From an uncultured Bacteroidales bacterium (GTDB lineage Bacteria; Bacteroidota; Bacteroidia; Bacteroidales; Muribaculaceae), in the NCBI GenBank assembly GCA_902776955.1, contig CACYSG010000002.1:1-64000 (forward strand): a stretch of 64,000 bases of DNA, read 5' to 3'. This document shows positions 27,821 to 37,242 of the stretch, one piece after another. Within the stretch, counting starts at the first letter, position 1; every line of letters starts with the position of its first letter. A program made the translations under genes and the position numbers. A model generated the notes under the pieces. It did no database searches and was not told where the DNA came from. It worked only from the letters and a program-made list of their open reading frames with translations.

Positions 27821-28036
27821 ATGAGACGACAACGACAACTGAGCGATGAAACTCGTAAGAAAATTTCAGAGGCAATGAAAGGTCGGCCTAAAAGTGACCG
27901 ACACAAAGCAGCCATTAGTAGAGGTATGCTACATTACTGGGCTCAGATACCTTATCTGAAAGAAAGCACAGAGATAAATAACGAGAATGTAAAACCCTTA
28001 AATTATGAGCCAATGGAAGAAACAAGTAATGATTGA
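27821..28036 (+). CDS. Small basic protein with NUMOD3-like motif
   Basis: 71 residues, MRRQRQLSDETRKKISEAMK then GRPKSDRHKAAISRGMLHYW. The LSDETRKKISEAMKGR segment resembles NUMOD3-type DNA-binding motifs found near homing endonucleases. An AAGAAG ribosome-site-like stretch precedes the ATG. Its 3' end overlaps the start of the Rep-like gene by 32 bp, so the two are probably co-translated. Function unproven; a DNA-binding accessory to replication is a guess. Confidence 0.6.
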   Translation: MRRQRQLSDETRKKISEAMKGRPKSDRHKAAISRGMLHYWAQIPYLKESTEINNENVKPLNYEPMEETSND

Positions 28037-28958
28037 TGCACTTACAATTTGTGGCGAGACCTCAAATGATGGAATGCTGGCAGAGTTGGTGGAGTTGAAG
28101 ATTGGTGACTTCATCTGGATTGGTGATTGTCAATTGTTCAGGCAGAAGGGTAGGTACTATGACTATAGTTTTGAGATACTGCTTACGCTACCTAATGAAC
28201 AAAGATACAAGTTTGGTGTTCTCAATTTTGGATTCAGAAATACTGATGAGGAGTCCAACGTTTGGCCAGATGGTCAGTATAAAGTTTTTATTAAGATTGA
28301 GAATCGCCAATTATATACTGATACTTATCTGGACGATTTGCATGATGTCATGTCTTACCTCTCCATTAAGTTTCATAATATAACAACCCTTGACCTCTGC
28401 CACGACACATTCTTTAATGTCGGTATGGCGATAAGAAGACGATATCGTAACAAAGAAACTACTGTTATCCTAAATGGGAAAGTATGTAAAGATAGAGATG
28501 CAGACCGAGATGAGATACATTCAGATAATTCTGGGAGTCTGAACCGAGATAAGTATAGGACAGTATACATCAAACAGAAAAAAGCAAAGAAAGATAAAAC
28601 AAAGGGGGTGACGCTCACATGCTACGACAAAGTCAAAGAAATAAAAGATTCACAAAAACAGTACATATTGGATTACTATGATAATCCAAAGGCACTGTTC
28701 CGTGTTGAAGTGCATCTCAACAATGAACAGATAAAGCGATTTCTTTCCTCCAACAATATTGGTTATGGATTAAATATTCTGGGGGATAAGGTACGAGAGC
28801 AAATGTTCTTCGATTTCCTTAATAGAATGATTCGCTTCAGAAAGAATAAAGAGAATATTGACTGGCAAAGGATTCTTAGATGGAATTCTGGCAAGGATAG
28901 TAACAACCCCCCCCGCCAGAAACTTTCAAAGAGACATAAAAAAGTGATAATCAAGTAA
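28005..28958 (+). CDS. Rep_trans-like replication initiation protein
   Basis: 317 residues; an internal ATG at 28029 is an alternative start. The layout fits rolling-circle initiators of the Rep_trans/RstA type: LDLCHDTFF (about 129-137), GVTLTCYDKVKEI near 201-213 where the tyrosine of the YDK motif lies, and FRVEVHLNNEQIKRFL near 230-245. By family the tyrosine would nick one strand at the origin. It sits at the left end of the island, and suggests the excised circle can replicate. The codon usage is more AT-rich than in the chromosome. I am sure of the gene but only moderately of the family. Confidence 0.65.
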   Translation: MSQWKKQVMIDALTICGETSNDGMLAELVELKIGDFIWIGDCQLFRQKGRYYDYSFEILLTLPNEQRYKFGVLNFGFRNTDEESNVWPDGQYKVFIKIENRQLYTDTYLDDLHDVMSYLSIKFHNITTLDLCHDTFFNVGMAIRRRYRNKETTVILNGKVCKDRDADRDEIHSDNSGSLNRDKYRTVYIKQKKAKKDKTKGVTLTCYDKVKEIKDSQKQYILDYYDNPKALFRVEVHLNNEQIKRFLSSNNIGYGLNILGDKVREQMFFDFLNRMIRFRKNKENIDWQRILRWNSGKDSNNPPRQKLSKRHKKVIIK

Positions 28959-28977
28959 ATATACCATCAATTAAAAA

Positions 28978-29024
28978 AACCGTCAAAATAATCTTATTTA
29001 AGATACATTTGACGGTTAATTTTT
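28978..29024 (+). terminator. Nested hairpin terminator after the Rep-like gene
   Basis: Outer stem AACCGTCAAA/TTTGACGGTT (10 bp) with inner stem ATCTTA-TT-TAAGAT, then AATTTTTTG. It separates the Rep-like gene from the convergent hsdR gene and might also serve as a structured origin. Confidence 0.75.
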
Positions 29025-29102
29025 TGTCAATATAATCTAAAAAATTATAGTGATGGTTTGGGCTACGTTACTCCTCCAGTTTTGCTGTGTTCAATATGTC
29101 GT

Positions 29103-32100
29103 TTACGGTTCCGCCGCCATCGGGAGGTCGGTGGCGGTGGCGTCGTTTTGGCCGTAGGGCTTTGCCTTTGGTTGCTGGTTGCGGAGGTTCATGTACATGG
29201 CCTTTGCCATCTCCTGCATTACTCGCTGGTAGAACTGCTCGTCCTGGAACAGTTTCCCAAATGCGTCCATCTGTTCGACGTAGCACTGTTGGGCGACCTC
29301 CTCGAAAGCCTTCGGAAATATGGCCTCTGCAAACATGTTAGCGTCGCTGTTCTTTGCTTGCTTTTTGAGCGTCTTGCTCTGCTTGGTCATACGGTCAAAG
29401 ATGGTCTCGACGATGACACGGTCGGCCTCTGTGAATTGGCCAGCGTACATTAGGTTGATTTTGTCGATGATGTTGGCCAGCAGGTCGCGCTTCTCCTCAG
29501 GTTTCTTACCCTTACCGCCCTTCTCGGGCTTGAGCGTCTTCTGCTCGGCCGTGGGAGCCAATTCGATGCTGCCTGAAAAGCCTTCTCTGAACTGACTGTT
29601 CACCAGCGCCAGTTTACCCGTTAGGTCCACCTTCTCCTTTGGATTCTTGGGTAGGAACTTGTAGAGGAACTCGGCGAACACGTAGGTCTTGAGCAGTTCC
29701 TTGTCAAAGGTACGTACAATCTGCGCCATATAGGCGTAGAAGCGGATGAAGTTCTTCACGAGGCGACGCACGGCAAAACGGTTGTCCTCAGTCAGCGTGC
29801 CGTAGTTCTCAAGCACGGGGTTATAGATGCTCGCCAGTTTGCCCAAGTCCTTCGCTCCTTGCTTGCTTGCCGAGTAGAGTTTCCAAACCTTTTCCTCATC
29901 TTCCAAAGACCAAAGATGATAACCATATAATTCTTGTTGGAATTGATACACGATGTTCACGTCAACGGCCTCGCCCAGGAGCGTATCCTCGTAGAAAGGC
30001 TGGAACGAGTCCCTGATTTGGTCGGCGTTATTGACGAAGTCCAGCACGAAGGTATCTACTTTGCCCTTATGGGCACGGTTGAGGCGGGATAGCGTCTGCA
30101 CGGCCTTCACGCCTCGCAGGCCCTTATCTACGAACATGGTATGCAGCATGGGCTGGTCGAAGCCCGTCTGATACTTGTCGGCGACGATGAGCACGTTATA
30201 CAGGTCACTGTCGAAGTACAAGGGCAGTTTAGCCTCACTAATATTGAACTCAGGAGTAGAGTTCAATTTGCTCTCGACATAATCTTCACCCTGATAGGTC
30301 ACGGTACCCGAGAACGCCACAAGTGGCTTCACATCGGTATATCCCTTCTCCTTGCAGTACTCCTTTACAGCGAAGTAATAGCGCACAGCATGGGCTCGTG
30401 AGGCTGTTACAATCATCGCCTTGGCCTTGCCTCCCATCTTAGTTAAGGTCACATCACGGAACTTCTCGACCATAATTTCCACCTTCTGCTTAATGACGTG
30501 CTCGTGGTTGTCGTGATATTGCTTGATGGCGGTGGTTGCAGGTGGCTCGTCGTACTCGGGATTGTCCTGGACGGACTTGGCGATTTCGTATGCCGTCTCG
30601 ATGGTCGTGTAGTTGCTGAGCACGTCCATGATGAAGCCCTCGTCTATCGCCTGGCGCATGCTGTAGTGATGGTAAGCATCATAGGTGCCATCGGGACGCT
30701 GGATGCCGAATGTCTGCAAGGTCTTGGGCTTGGGTGTGGCGGTGAAGGCGTAGAAGTACAGGTTCTTCTGCTGGCCCTGGCTGAGCAGCGTTTCGGTCAA
30801 GAGGTCCATATCGTCCTTCAGTTCCTGTTCGGTCTTCTCTTCCAGTTCCGCCATCTCCTTCAGCGCCTCGTCAGTGTCTGCGAGGGCTGCTTTTAGTTTC
30901 TCGGCGCTCTTCCCGCTCTGGCTACTGTGCGCCTCATCAATGATGATGGCAAAGCGCTTACCAGCATGCGAATCCAGTTCCTTGTAGATGATAGGGAAGC
31001 GGTGTAGCGTGGTGATGATGATGCGCTTCTTGTCGTTGATGGCATCCTTGAGTTTTGAGGAGTTGTCCTTGTCTGTGATGGTCACAATCTGTCCCTCAAG
31101 ATGCTCGAATCCCAAGATAGTCTCCTGCAACTGCGAGTTAAGTACTCGGCGGTCTGTGACCACAAACACGCTCTGGAACTTTTCCTTGTCGTCTGCGTCG
31201 TGCAGTGATGCTAGGCGATAGGTGAGCCAGGCGATGGAGTTGCTCTTGCCACTGCCCGCGCTGTGCTGAATGAGGAAGTTGGTCCCCGCAGTAGCCTGAC
31301 GTGTGTCGGCAACCAGTTTCTCCACCACATCGAGTTGATGATAGCGGGGGAAGATGATGAAGGTATTCTTCTTCTTTATCTGCTTACCATTGACTAGCGA
31401 AATCTTCTCTTCCGTTACGCGTGAGATGTAGCGTTGCAGCAGTGATAGCAGCATGGGGCGGCACAACACACGCTCCCACAGGTAGGCGGTGGGATAGCCG
31501 TCAGGATTGGCGGGGTTGCCACCGTCGCCGATGTTGCCCGCACCATTAGAGCCCTGGTTGAACGGCAGGAAGAAGGTTTCCTCGCCCCGCAGTTGTGTTG
31601 TCATCGCCACCTCGTTCAGGTCCACGGCGAAGCATACCAGTACGCGATTGTCAAATTGGAATATCGGCTCCTTAGGGTCGCGGTCATACATGAACTGCCG
31701 CCGCGCGTTCTCCACGCTCTGACCAGTGAGTTGGTTCTTCAATTCTAGTGCCACGATGGGGATGCCGTTGAGCGAGAGCACCATGTCGATGGTGTTGTGG
31801 TTTTGAGTCGAATATGCGAACTGGCGTGTACAGGTGAGGATGTTACGCTCATACTTCTCTACCAGTTCCACATTGATGTCGCTGGCTGGCTTGAAGTAGC
31901 AGAAACGTAGGGCCATACCCTTGTCCTTAATGCCGTTACGCAGGACGTGCAGCAGACCAAAGTTGCTCACATTGTTCTGGAAAACCTTGTATAATTGAGC
32001 CTCGCTCTGTGCGCCATACACGTTCTGGTACTTCGTCCACATCTTGGGTTGTGTGGTCTCCAGGAACTGCATGAGCACGGGCATATCGATGGCACGGGCC

Positions 32101-32195
32101 TTGTCATAGGTTGCCATGTCGCCCTTCACGTACCCGCCTTGCATGAGCAGATACTGCTCAATGTCGGCCTCAAAATTCTTTTCCTTGGTCTCCAT
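29103..32195 (-). CDS. hsdR: Type I restriction enzyme, R subunit
   Basis: 1030 residues, normal length. N-terminal nuclease part has IVALELKNQL (ExK-type site, near 155). Helicase motor: Walker A HSAGSGKSNS (near 310), DEAHSSQSGK (motif II), and later SF2 motifs (GFDQPMLHTMFVD, LSRLNRAHKGK). It translocates and cuts DNA that lacks the HsdM/HsdS modification. Last gene of the minus-strand hsdM-hsdS-hsdR operon, 6 bp after hsdS. Frame intact. Confidence 0.95.
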   Translation of the reverse strand: METKEKNFEADIEQYLLMQGGYVKGDMATYDKARAIDMPVLMQFLETTQPKMWTKYQNVYGAQSEAQLYKVFQNNVSNFGLLHVLRNGIKDKGMALRFCYFKPASDINVELVEKYERNILTCTRQFAYSTQNHNTIDMVLSLNGIPIVALELKNQLTGQSVENARRQFMYDRDPKEPIFQFDNRVLVCFAVDLNEVAMTTQLRGEETFFLPFNQGSNGAGNIGDGGNPANPDGYPTAYLWERVLCRPMLLSLLQRYISRVTEEKISLVNGKQIKKKNTFIIFPRYHQLDVVEKLVADTRQATAGTNFLIQHSAGSGKSNSIAWLTYRLASLHDADDKEKFQSVFVVTDRRVLNSQLQETILGFEHLEGQIVTITDKDNSSKLKDAINDKKRIIITTLHRFPIIYKELDSHAGKRFAIIIDEAHSSQSGKSAEKLKAALADTDEALKEMAELEEKTEQELKDDMDLLTETLLSQGQQKNLYFYAFTATPKPKTLQTFGIQRPDGTYDAYHHYSMRQAIDEGFIMDVLSNYTTIETAYEIAKSVQDNPEYDEPPATTAIKQYHDNHEHVIKQKVEIMVEKFRDVTLTKMGGKAKAMIVTASRAHAVRYYFAVKEYCKEKGYTDVKPLVAFSGTVTYQGEDYVESKLNSTPEFNISEAKLPLYFDSDLYNVLIVADKYQTGFDQPMLHTMFVDKGLRGVKAVQTLSRLNRAHKGKVDTFVLDFVNNADQIRDSFQPFYEDTLLGEAVDVNIVYQFQQELYGYHLWSLEDEEKVWKLYSASKQGAKDLGKLASIYNPVLENYGTLTEDNRFAVRRLVKNFIRFYAYMAQIVRTFDKELLKTYVFAEFLYKFLPKNPKEKVDLTGKLALVNSQFREGFSGSIELAPTAEQKTLKPEKGGKGKKPEEKRDLLANIIDKINLMYAGQFTEADRVIVETIFDRMTKQSKTLKKQAKNSDANMFAEAIFPKAFEEVAQQCYVEQMDAFGKLFQDEQFYQRVMQEMAKAMYMNLRNQQPKAKPYGQNDATATDLPMAAEP

Positions 32196-32201
32196 TGTTA
32201 T

Positions 32202-33500
32202 TTAGTTTACTTGTTTTTTACCAGTTACGTATTCGTAAATGAGGGATTTCTTGTACTCCTTGAGGGAGTCAATTTTCTCTTGCTTGATGGCTATTAATGT
32301 GTCAATGTCGGCACATTTGGTGTCGAGTAAATCGGCTATTTTTTGCTGCTCAGAGAGAGGGGGAATAGGCATCCTGAAATTGTTCAATCCTGATAATGAC
32401 AAAGCAGGTTGAGCATTTTCTTGAACAAAATGATTAAAACCGCCATTGCATTTAGCCGTCATCATTAGATATACAAAAATAGAATTTAAGATTATCTTGT
32501 TATCTAATGTTATTTTTAGAGAGTTTCCTGAAACTACGCATGGCTTATCTAATTTTGGCAATTCTCCAGCCATTCCATAATTTGCACCAATTTTTGCTAT
32601 AATTATATCATAAGCAGTACAACTACTTCTTTCTATTGTTTTAAAGTGCTCTAAAGTGATTGTCTTAAATGGTTTATATATAAACTTTCCAGTTGTGATA
32701 AATCCACTTTCTATAACATATACATCGCCATTGTCAACATAATGTGTTGATTTTAAATTCGACCCAAATGGGCCATCAACAAAAGCATTTTTAGCCGTTG
32801 ACTTAAAATACTTGATAGGCATTAAAGACCAGTGTTGTGGAATGTCGCCAATCCAGTCGATGCCGCTGTCACGCATGGGAACATTGGGATTGAGGCCTTT
32901 TGTGACAGCCTCGGTGATGACCGATTGTTTGTAGGCTTTCATTTCTTCTATCATCTTCTCCTGAAGGGCAATCATCTCATCGATGTCACCACATACCGTG
33001 TTAAGATAATCCGCTATCTTCTGCTGCTCGGATAATGATGGTGACGTGACAAAGATATTTTTCATCTCTTGCCACCTTGTTGTCCATAAATCAGCAACAA
33101 TGCCATGCCCCCATTTGTAAAATTCATCAGCAAATTGACTTGTATGAAATAGCCAGTTATAATAAGATGAATTCATGTTCTCTCTTGGACACAAAATTGT
33201 ATTAATTAATGAAACTGACCCATCATAATTAGAGATACCGCAAGAACCTCTTCTATCTGAACGACTATTGATAGCAAAATCTCCTTTTCTTACAAGTTTT
33301 CTATTATCACCATCATTAGTTTTTGCCGCAGTTTCTAATTGTGGAAGTATTCCTTTCATAGTAACTGACAACGGTGCAAAGTCCTTATCACTAACTTTTT
33401 CGTTTCTTTGTGTATAAAGACTGTCAATCTTATTTACTTCCCACTCTTTAGGAATTTCGCCAATCCATTCGATTCCGCTATCTTTCATTTCTCTGCTCAT
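32202..33500 (-). CDS. hsdS: Type I restriction enzyme, specificity (S) subunit
   Basis: 432 residues with two target-recognition domains, each starting with a DSGIEWIGEIP/DSGIDWIGDIP segment and ending in a conserved helix (LSEQQKIADYLNT... at about 150-200 and LSEQQKIADLLDT... at about 375-430). The recognition domains themselves are AT-rich and unlike the rest, as usual for hsdS genes exchanged between strains. It overlaps hsdM by 4 bp. No second or inverted hsdS piece is seen nearby. Confidence 0.93.
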   Translation of the reverse strand: MSREMKDSGIEWIGEIPKEWEVNKIDSLYTQRNEKVSDKDFAPLSVTMKGILPQLETAAKTNDGDNRKLVRKGDFAINSRSDRRGSCGISNYDGSVSLINTILCPRENMNSSYYNWLFHTSQFADEFYKWGHGIVADLWTTRWQEMKNIFVTSPSLSEQQKIADYLNTVCGDIDEMIALQEKMIEEMKAYKQSVITEAVTKGLNPNVPMRDSGIDWIGDIPQHWSLMPIKYFKSTAKNAFVDGPFGSNLKSTHYVDNGDVYVIESGFITTGKFIYKPFKTITLEHFKTIERSSCTAYDIIIAKIGANYGMAGELPKLDKPCVVSGNSLKITLDNKIILNSIFVYLMMTAKCNGGFNHFVQENAQPALSLSGLNNFRMPIPPLSEQQKIADLLDTKCADIDTLIAIKQEKIDSLKEYKKSLIYEYVTGKKQVN

Positions 33501-35263
33501 CGTCCCATGATTTTAGCCATCAGTGCTGTTTCTTTTTGCTCTAGTTCTTGTAGATGAGCAAAGATTTCCTCGCTGCTACGTGGAGCGACATATTTATAGA
33601 ACTCCCTTGTAAATGGGATTTCGTAGCCCACTTTGCTTTTCTTGGTGTCAATCCAAGCATCAGGATTATAGGGCAACACATTGCGTGCCATGTAGTCGTC
33701 AATGTCTTCCTTGATGGGGATGATTTCGGTGTCGCGCTTGCTGCTGTCGGGCTGCGGTTTGCCTTTCTTAAGGATGGGACTGCCGTTCTCATCGAGCAAT
33801 GGCGACTCCACCACAACCTTGGTGAACTTGAAGTCGTCGTTGTCCTTGACCTTGGTTTCAACGGCCAATTCGCCATCGGTGAACGTGCCCGTAGTAAACG
33901 CCGAGTAGGCATTGGCAATGAGATTGATGCAACGGTCTGTGAACTCGTTGCGTTTGTTGCCAAGTGATTTACGCCGCTTTTCAAAACATTTGCTCGCATC
34001 CACAAGCAGCACTTGTCCAGCATGCCCAGGAGCCTTGTCCTTGGTCACAATCCAAATGTAGGTGGCGATGCCAGTATTGTAGAATAGGTCGTTGGGCATC
34101 TGCACAATGGCTTCAAGCCAATCATTCTCTAATAGGTAGCCACGGATGTTGCTCTCGCCACTGCCAGCGTCACCTTTGAACAAAGGCGAGCCATTCTGAA
34201 TGATAGCCATGCGGCCCGTATCCTTGAGTTTAGAAATTCCGTTGAGCATGAACAGTTGCTGCGAGTCGCCTATGGCAGGAAGGCCCGGGGCAAAGCGTCC
34301 AGCCTCGCCCAATTTGTGCTCCTGCTCCACAGCCGCCTTCTCGTTTTTCCACTCGATGCCGAAGGGGGGATTACTGATGATGTAGTCGAACTTGAAGCCG
34401 CTGAACTTGTCATCGCTCAGGGTGTTGCCCTTCTTCATGTTCTCGTCGTTGCCGCCCTTGATGAGCATATTGGCCTTGGCGATGGCGTAGGTTTGGGCGT
34501 TCAGTTCCTGGCCGAACTCGGTGATGCTGGCATCGGGGTCGATTTCGACGAGTTTTTCGGTGAGGCAGTCAAGCATCTGGCTGGTGCCCATCGCCATGTC
34601 ATAGATGGTCGCCGTCACACCCTCCTCACGCAAGCGGTCACGCTCAGGAGCCACGAGGAGTTCCGCCATCAGGTAGATGATGTCGCGTGCGGTGAAGTGG
34701 GCTCCCGCCTGCTCGTCGTAAGACTCGGAGAACTTGCGCACTAGTTCTTCAAAAATGTAGCCCATGTCCACCGCCGTGATGGTGTCGAGGCCCATGTAGG
34801 CCTTCTTGCTGCTGAACTCCTGGAGCACGTTAAACAGCACGCCGTTGTCGTCCATCCTCGTAATCTCCTTTTCGAAGTCAAAATTCTCGATGATGTCGAT
34901 GACATTGGGAGAGAAGTGGTTGAGGTAGGAGCGCAGGTTATCGGCGATGTTCTCGGGGTCACTGAGCAAGGATTCGAGGGTAAAGCGGCTCGTATTATAG
35001 AAGTTGAACCCCGCAGCCTTGCGCAGGAAGCCGTCCTTGACCACAATGCCGCGCTGGTCGAGCATGGCATCGGTATCCAGTACCGCCTGCTTTGTGGCGG
35101 CGAGGACGTCGTTAAAGCGCTTGATGACGCAAATGGGGAGTATCACATTACCATACTCGTGTGGCTTGTAGAGGCCCACAAGTTTATCGGCGATGGCCCA
35201 GATAAGGTTCGCCTTCTCCTGCACGTTGATGGATGTCTGTTTTGCTAATTCTTCAGTTGACAT
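33497..35263 (-). CDS. hsdM: Type I restriction enzyme, methyltransferase (M) subunit
   Basis: 588 residues from ATG 35263 (MSTEELAKQ), preceded by AAAAGGAAAG. A start at 35290 would overlap the promoter box and is less likely. An N-terminal helical domain precedes the methyltransferase fold: AdoMet motif YDMAMGTSQML and catalytic NPPFGIEW (N6-adenine type). It modifies the site chosen by HsdS. First gene of the operon. Confidence 0.95.
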   Translation of the reverse strand: MSTEELAKQTSINVQEKANLIWAIADKLVGLYKPHEYGNVILPICVIKRFNDVLAATKQAVLDTDAMLDQRGIVVKDGFLRKAAGFNFYNTSRFTLESLLSDPENIADNLRSYLNHFSPNVIDIIENFDFEKEITRMDDNGVLFNVLQEFSSKKAYMGLDTITAVDMGYIFEELVRKFSESYDEQAGAHFTARDIIYLMAELLVAPERDRLREEGVTATIYDMAMGTSQMLDCLTEKLVEIDPDASITEFGQELNAQTYAIAKANMLIKGGNDENMKKGNTLSDDKFSGFKFDYIISNPPFGIEWKNEKAAVEQEHKLGEAGRFAPGLPAIGDSQQLFMLNGISKLKDTGRMAIIQNGSPLFKGDAGSGESNIRGYLLENDWLEAIVQMPNDLFYNTGIATYIWIVTKDKAPGHAGQVLLVDASKCFEKRRKSLGNKRNEFTDRCINLIANAYSAFTTGTFTDGELAVETKVKDNDDFKFTKVVVESPLLDENGSPILKKGKPQPDSSKRDTEIIPIKEDIDDYMARNVLPYNPDAWIDTKKSKVGYEIPFTREFYKYVAPRSSEEIFAHLQELEQKETALMAKIMGR

Positions 35264-35287
35264 GGTTCTTTCCTTTTTAGACGGCCA

Positions 35288-35295
35288 CAAAGTTA
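35288..35295 (-). promoter_or_regulatory. -7 promoter box for hsdMSR
   Basis: TAACTTTG on the minus strand, 25 bp upstream of the chosen hsdM start. Confidence 0.5.
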
Positions 35296-35364
35296 AGGAA
35301 GAAAGCCGACAAAAACAAGAACATACTTTTTCGAGTACCTATTTATTGATAAAAGTAAAAGAAG

Positions 35365-36006
35365 ATGAAAAATGAAATTAGACGATTGATTAAAGAGGAA
35401 ATAGCCCGTGTGAAGCGGTGTGAAGAACTGACCGAGATGGTCTGGGAACGCTGGGGCGGAAAAGAAGATGGAGTACCCTTGTTCACATTATGCACCTATG
35501 TTCCAATGTCAACGCAAAAGGAGGTCGGGGACAGGGAGGAAGTGTTTCGCGAGATTGTGTTGGACATCAAGGACGGCTTCGAGGACGATGAAGACTATAT
35601 GCAGTCATATCGTGCAGTGCTGCTCACGCTGGCAAAGCAAATACTCGAGACATGGGGTGAAACAGCGCAAGAACTGACGGTGATACCCATACCAGCATCG
35701 AGCCGTGAACGGACATCCCAGAGGTGGAAAAACCTGCTTGAGGACCTGACCACCATTACCAGTATGGAAAACGGTTACGGGGCGCTGATGCCGACGGAAG
35801 ATAGGATACCACGTCACTGGCGCCACGGAAGAATCCCGCCGAAACCATTCAAGGTTGACAAGTCGCTTGTGGAGGGCCGTATGGTCATCCTGCTGGACGA
35901 CCTAGTGAACTCGGGGAAAACTATGTCCCAGGCCGCTGAACAGGTCGAAGAAAACGGTGGTCACATCGTCGCGTGCTTCACTATAGGGAGGACCCCAGAG
36001 TCCTAG
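35365..36006 (+). CDS. Phosphoribosyltransferase-like protein
   Basis: 213 residues. The C-terminal half has the PRTase signature (MVILLDDLVNSGKTMSQ, the DDxxxSGxT phosphate/PRPP loop) and an upstream VIPIPASSRER motif, both typical of ComF/Upp-type PRTase folds. The N-terminal 100 residues are charged and unassigned. The substrate is unknown. It is divergent from hsdM with about 100 bp between starts, so the two may be co-regulated. In a mobile defence island it might be an accessory rather than a salvage enzyme; that is inference. Confidence 0.75.
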   Translation: MKNEIRRLIKEEIARVKRCEELTEMVWERWGGKEDGVPLFTLCTYVPMSTQKEVGDREEVFREIVLDIKDGFEDDEDYMQSYRAVLLTLAKQILETWGETAQELTVIPIPASSRERTSQRWKNLLEDLTTITSMENGYGALMPTEDRIPRHWRHGRIPPKPFKVDKSLVEGRMVILLDDLVNSGKTMSQAAEQVEENGGHIVACFTIGRTPES

Positions 36007-36067
36007 CCTATGGGAAAGCCCCCTCCAGATGCCCCTCCATCCCCCCAGGGGGGTGGGCCCTCTATGT

Positions 36068-36097
36068 AACCCCTCTCTAAGGAGGGGTTATTTGTTT
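36068..36097 (+). terminator. Terminator after the PRTase-like gene
   Basis: AACCCCTC-TCTAAG-GAGGGGTT followed by ATTTGTTT; perfect 8-bp stem. Confidence 0.8.
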
Positions 36098-36145
36098 GAT
36101 TATTATGCAATTAACTGTTTTGAGAAAAATTTTCCCAAGTAGAAA

Positions 36146-36469
36146 TCAGGGGTGTGAGCGTAGAGTAATGTCAGCGTCAAGGATATCAGCCAGTTCCCAA
36201 ATGTCTTTAAATCGAAATATCTTATTGTGAACGGTGATGTATCCCTCTACTTCAGCCACATCTTCCTCCGCCGATGCGAGAAGCCGACTCGGAGTCACAC
36301 CGAGCACTTCGGACGCTTTTTTAATTGTACTTAGCCTTGGATTACCGCCCAGCGCTCTCGACAGTGATGCAGGACTAACCCCCATTTGCTCTGCCACGTC
36401 TTTTGACTGAATACCTTTAATCCGACATATCCGTCGGAAGTTCAACTGAATGTTATTTAATGGTTCCAT
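36146..36469 (-). CDS. XRE-family HTH repressor-like protein
   Basis: 107 residues. Helix-turn-helix at about 20-60 (KDVAEQMGVSPASLSRALGG). The rest (residues 70-107) is unassigned. Divergent from the small serine recombinase; the two starts are 150 bp apart, and a repressor controlling the recombinase is the simplest reading. Its -7 box lies only a few bases before the ATG, so its transcript is likely leaderless. Confidence 0.85.
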   Translation of the reverse strand: MEPLNNIQLNFRRICRIKGIQSKDVAEQMGVSPASLSRALGGNPRLSTIKKASEVLGVTPSRLLASAEEDVAEVEGYITVHNKIFRFKDIWELADILDADITLRSHP

Positions 36470-36473
36470 GCAG

Positions 36474-36481
36474 CAAAGGTA
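36474..36481 (-). promoter_or_regulatory. -7 box of the HTH repressor (leaderless arrangement)
   Basis: TACCTTTG on the minus strand, with CTGC and then ATG. Initiation about 5-7 bases past the box would fall at the start codon. Confidence 0.5.
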
Positions 36482-36531
36482 TTAAAAATAATGTAGATGG
36501 ATTTATTTTTTTTAAAAAAATCGGTTTTCGT

Positions 36532-36562
36532 TTTGCAGAATAATTTACTTATATTACCTTTG
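36532..36562 (+). promoter_or_regulatory. Promoter of the small serine recombinase
   Basis: TTTG at 36532-36535, 19-bp gap, TACCTTTG at 36555-36562: a good -33/-7 pair 57 bp before the start. Confidence 0.7.
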
Positions 36563-36618
36563 CGGCGAAAATAATTAGAAAATAAGTAAATTTATTCTAT
36601 TAAAAAAATGTGAACGGA

Positions 36619-37242
36619 ATGTTAAGAGTTGTTATCTACGGGCGCGTGTCAACAACCGTGCAGGATTACGAACGTCAGGTGAACGAACTGACCGCTCTTG
36701 CTGAAGGCAAGGACTGGAGCGTCGTGCGCGTGTTCACAGAGAAGGCCTCAGGGGCTAAGTCGAACAAGGAACGTCGCGGCTTGAGCGACATGCTTGAGTA
36801 CATTGACCAGAACGATGTCAGCAAGGTGCTGGTGACAGAGTTATCCCGACTTGGGCGTGACACGCTCCAAGTGCTCCAGGCAGTTCAAGCACTTAACGAG
36901 AAGGGCGTGTCGCTTTACATCCAGAACTACGGCATCGAGACATTGAACCCAGACGGGAGTGCGAATGCCATGGGGCAGTTCATGATAACCCTACTAGCCG
37001 AGGTTGCGAAAATGGAGCGTCGGCTCATCCGTGAGCGCATGGCATCAGGGTATCGCCAGCACATCCAAAACGGGGGAATCGTCGGGAGAAAAGCAGGCTT
37101 CAGGAAGAGTGACGAACAGATGAGGACCCAGTATGTGGAGGTCATTCGGCTTTTGAAGAAGGGCTACTCGTTTGTCAATATCCATAAGATAACAGGAACA
37201 TCCATCAATACAATTAAGAAATGCCGACAGTATATCTGTTGA
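36619..37242 (+). CDS. Small serine recombinase (resolvase/invertase type)
   Basis: 207 residues from ATG 36619; GTG 36610 is also possible. The resolvase domain has YGRVST with the nucleophile serine near residue 11, then VTELSRLGRD, and the dimer helix MGQFMITLLAEVAKMERRLIRERM. A short helix-turn-helix closes the protein. It would cut and rejoin DNA by 2-bp staggered breaks, as a resolvase or an invertase. Its substrate is not visible; no inverted pair suggestive of an invertible segment was found around it. Confidence 0.9.
   Translation: MLRVVIYGRVSTTVQDYERQVNELTALAEGKDWSVVRVFTEKASGAKSNKERRGLSDMLEYIDQNDVSKVLVTELSRLGRDTLQVLQAVQALNEKGVSLYIQNYGIETLNPDGSANAMGQFMITLLAEVAKMERRLIRERMASGYRQHIQNGGIVGRKAGFRKSDEQMRTQYVEVIRLLKKGYSFVNIHKITGTSINTIKKCRQYIC

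Noticed and set aside
32202-36619. Phase-variable hsdS switched by the small serine recombinase
   Set aside because: No second hsdS fragment or inverted repeats around hsdS; the operon looks fixed.
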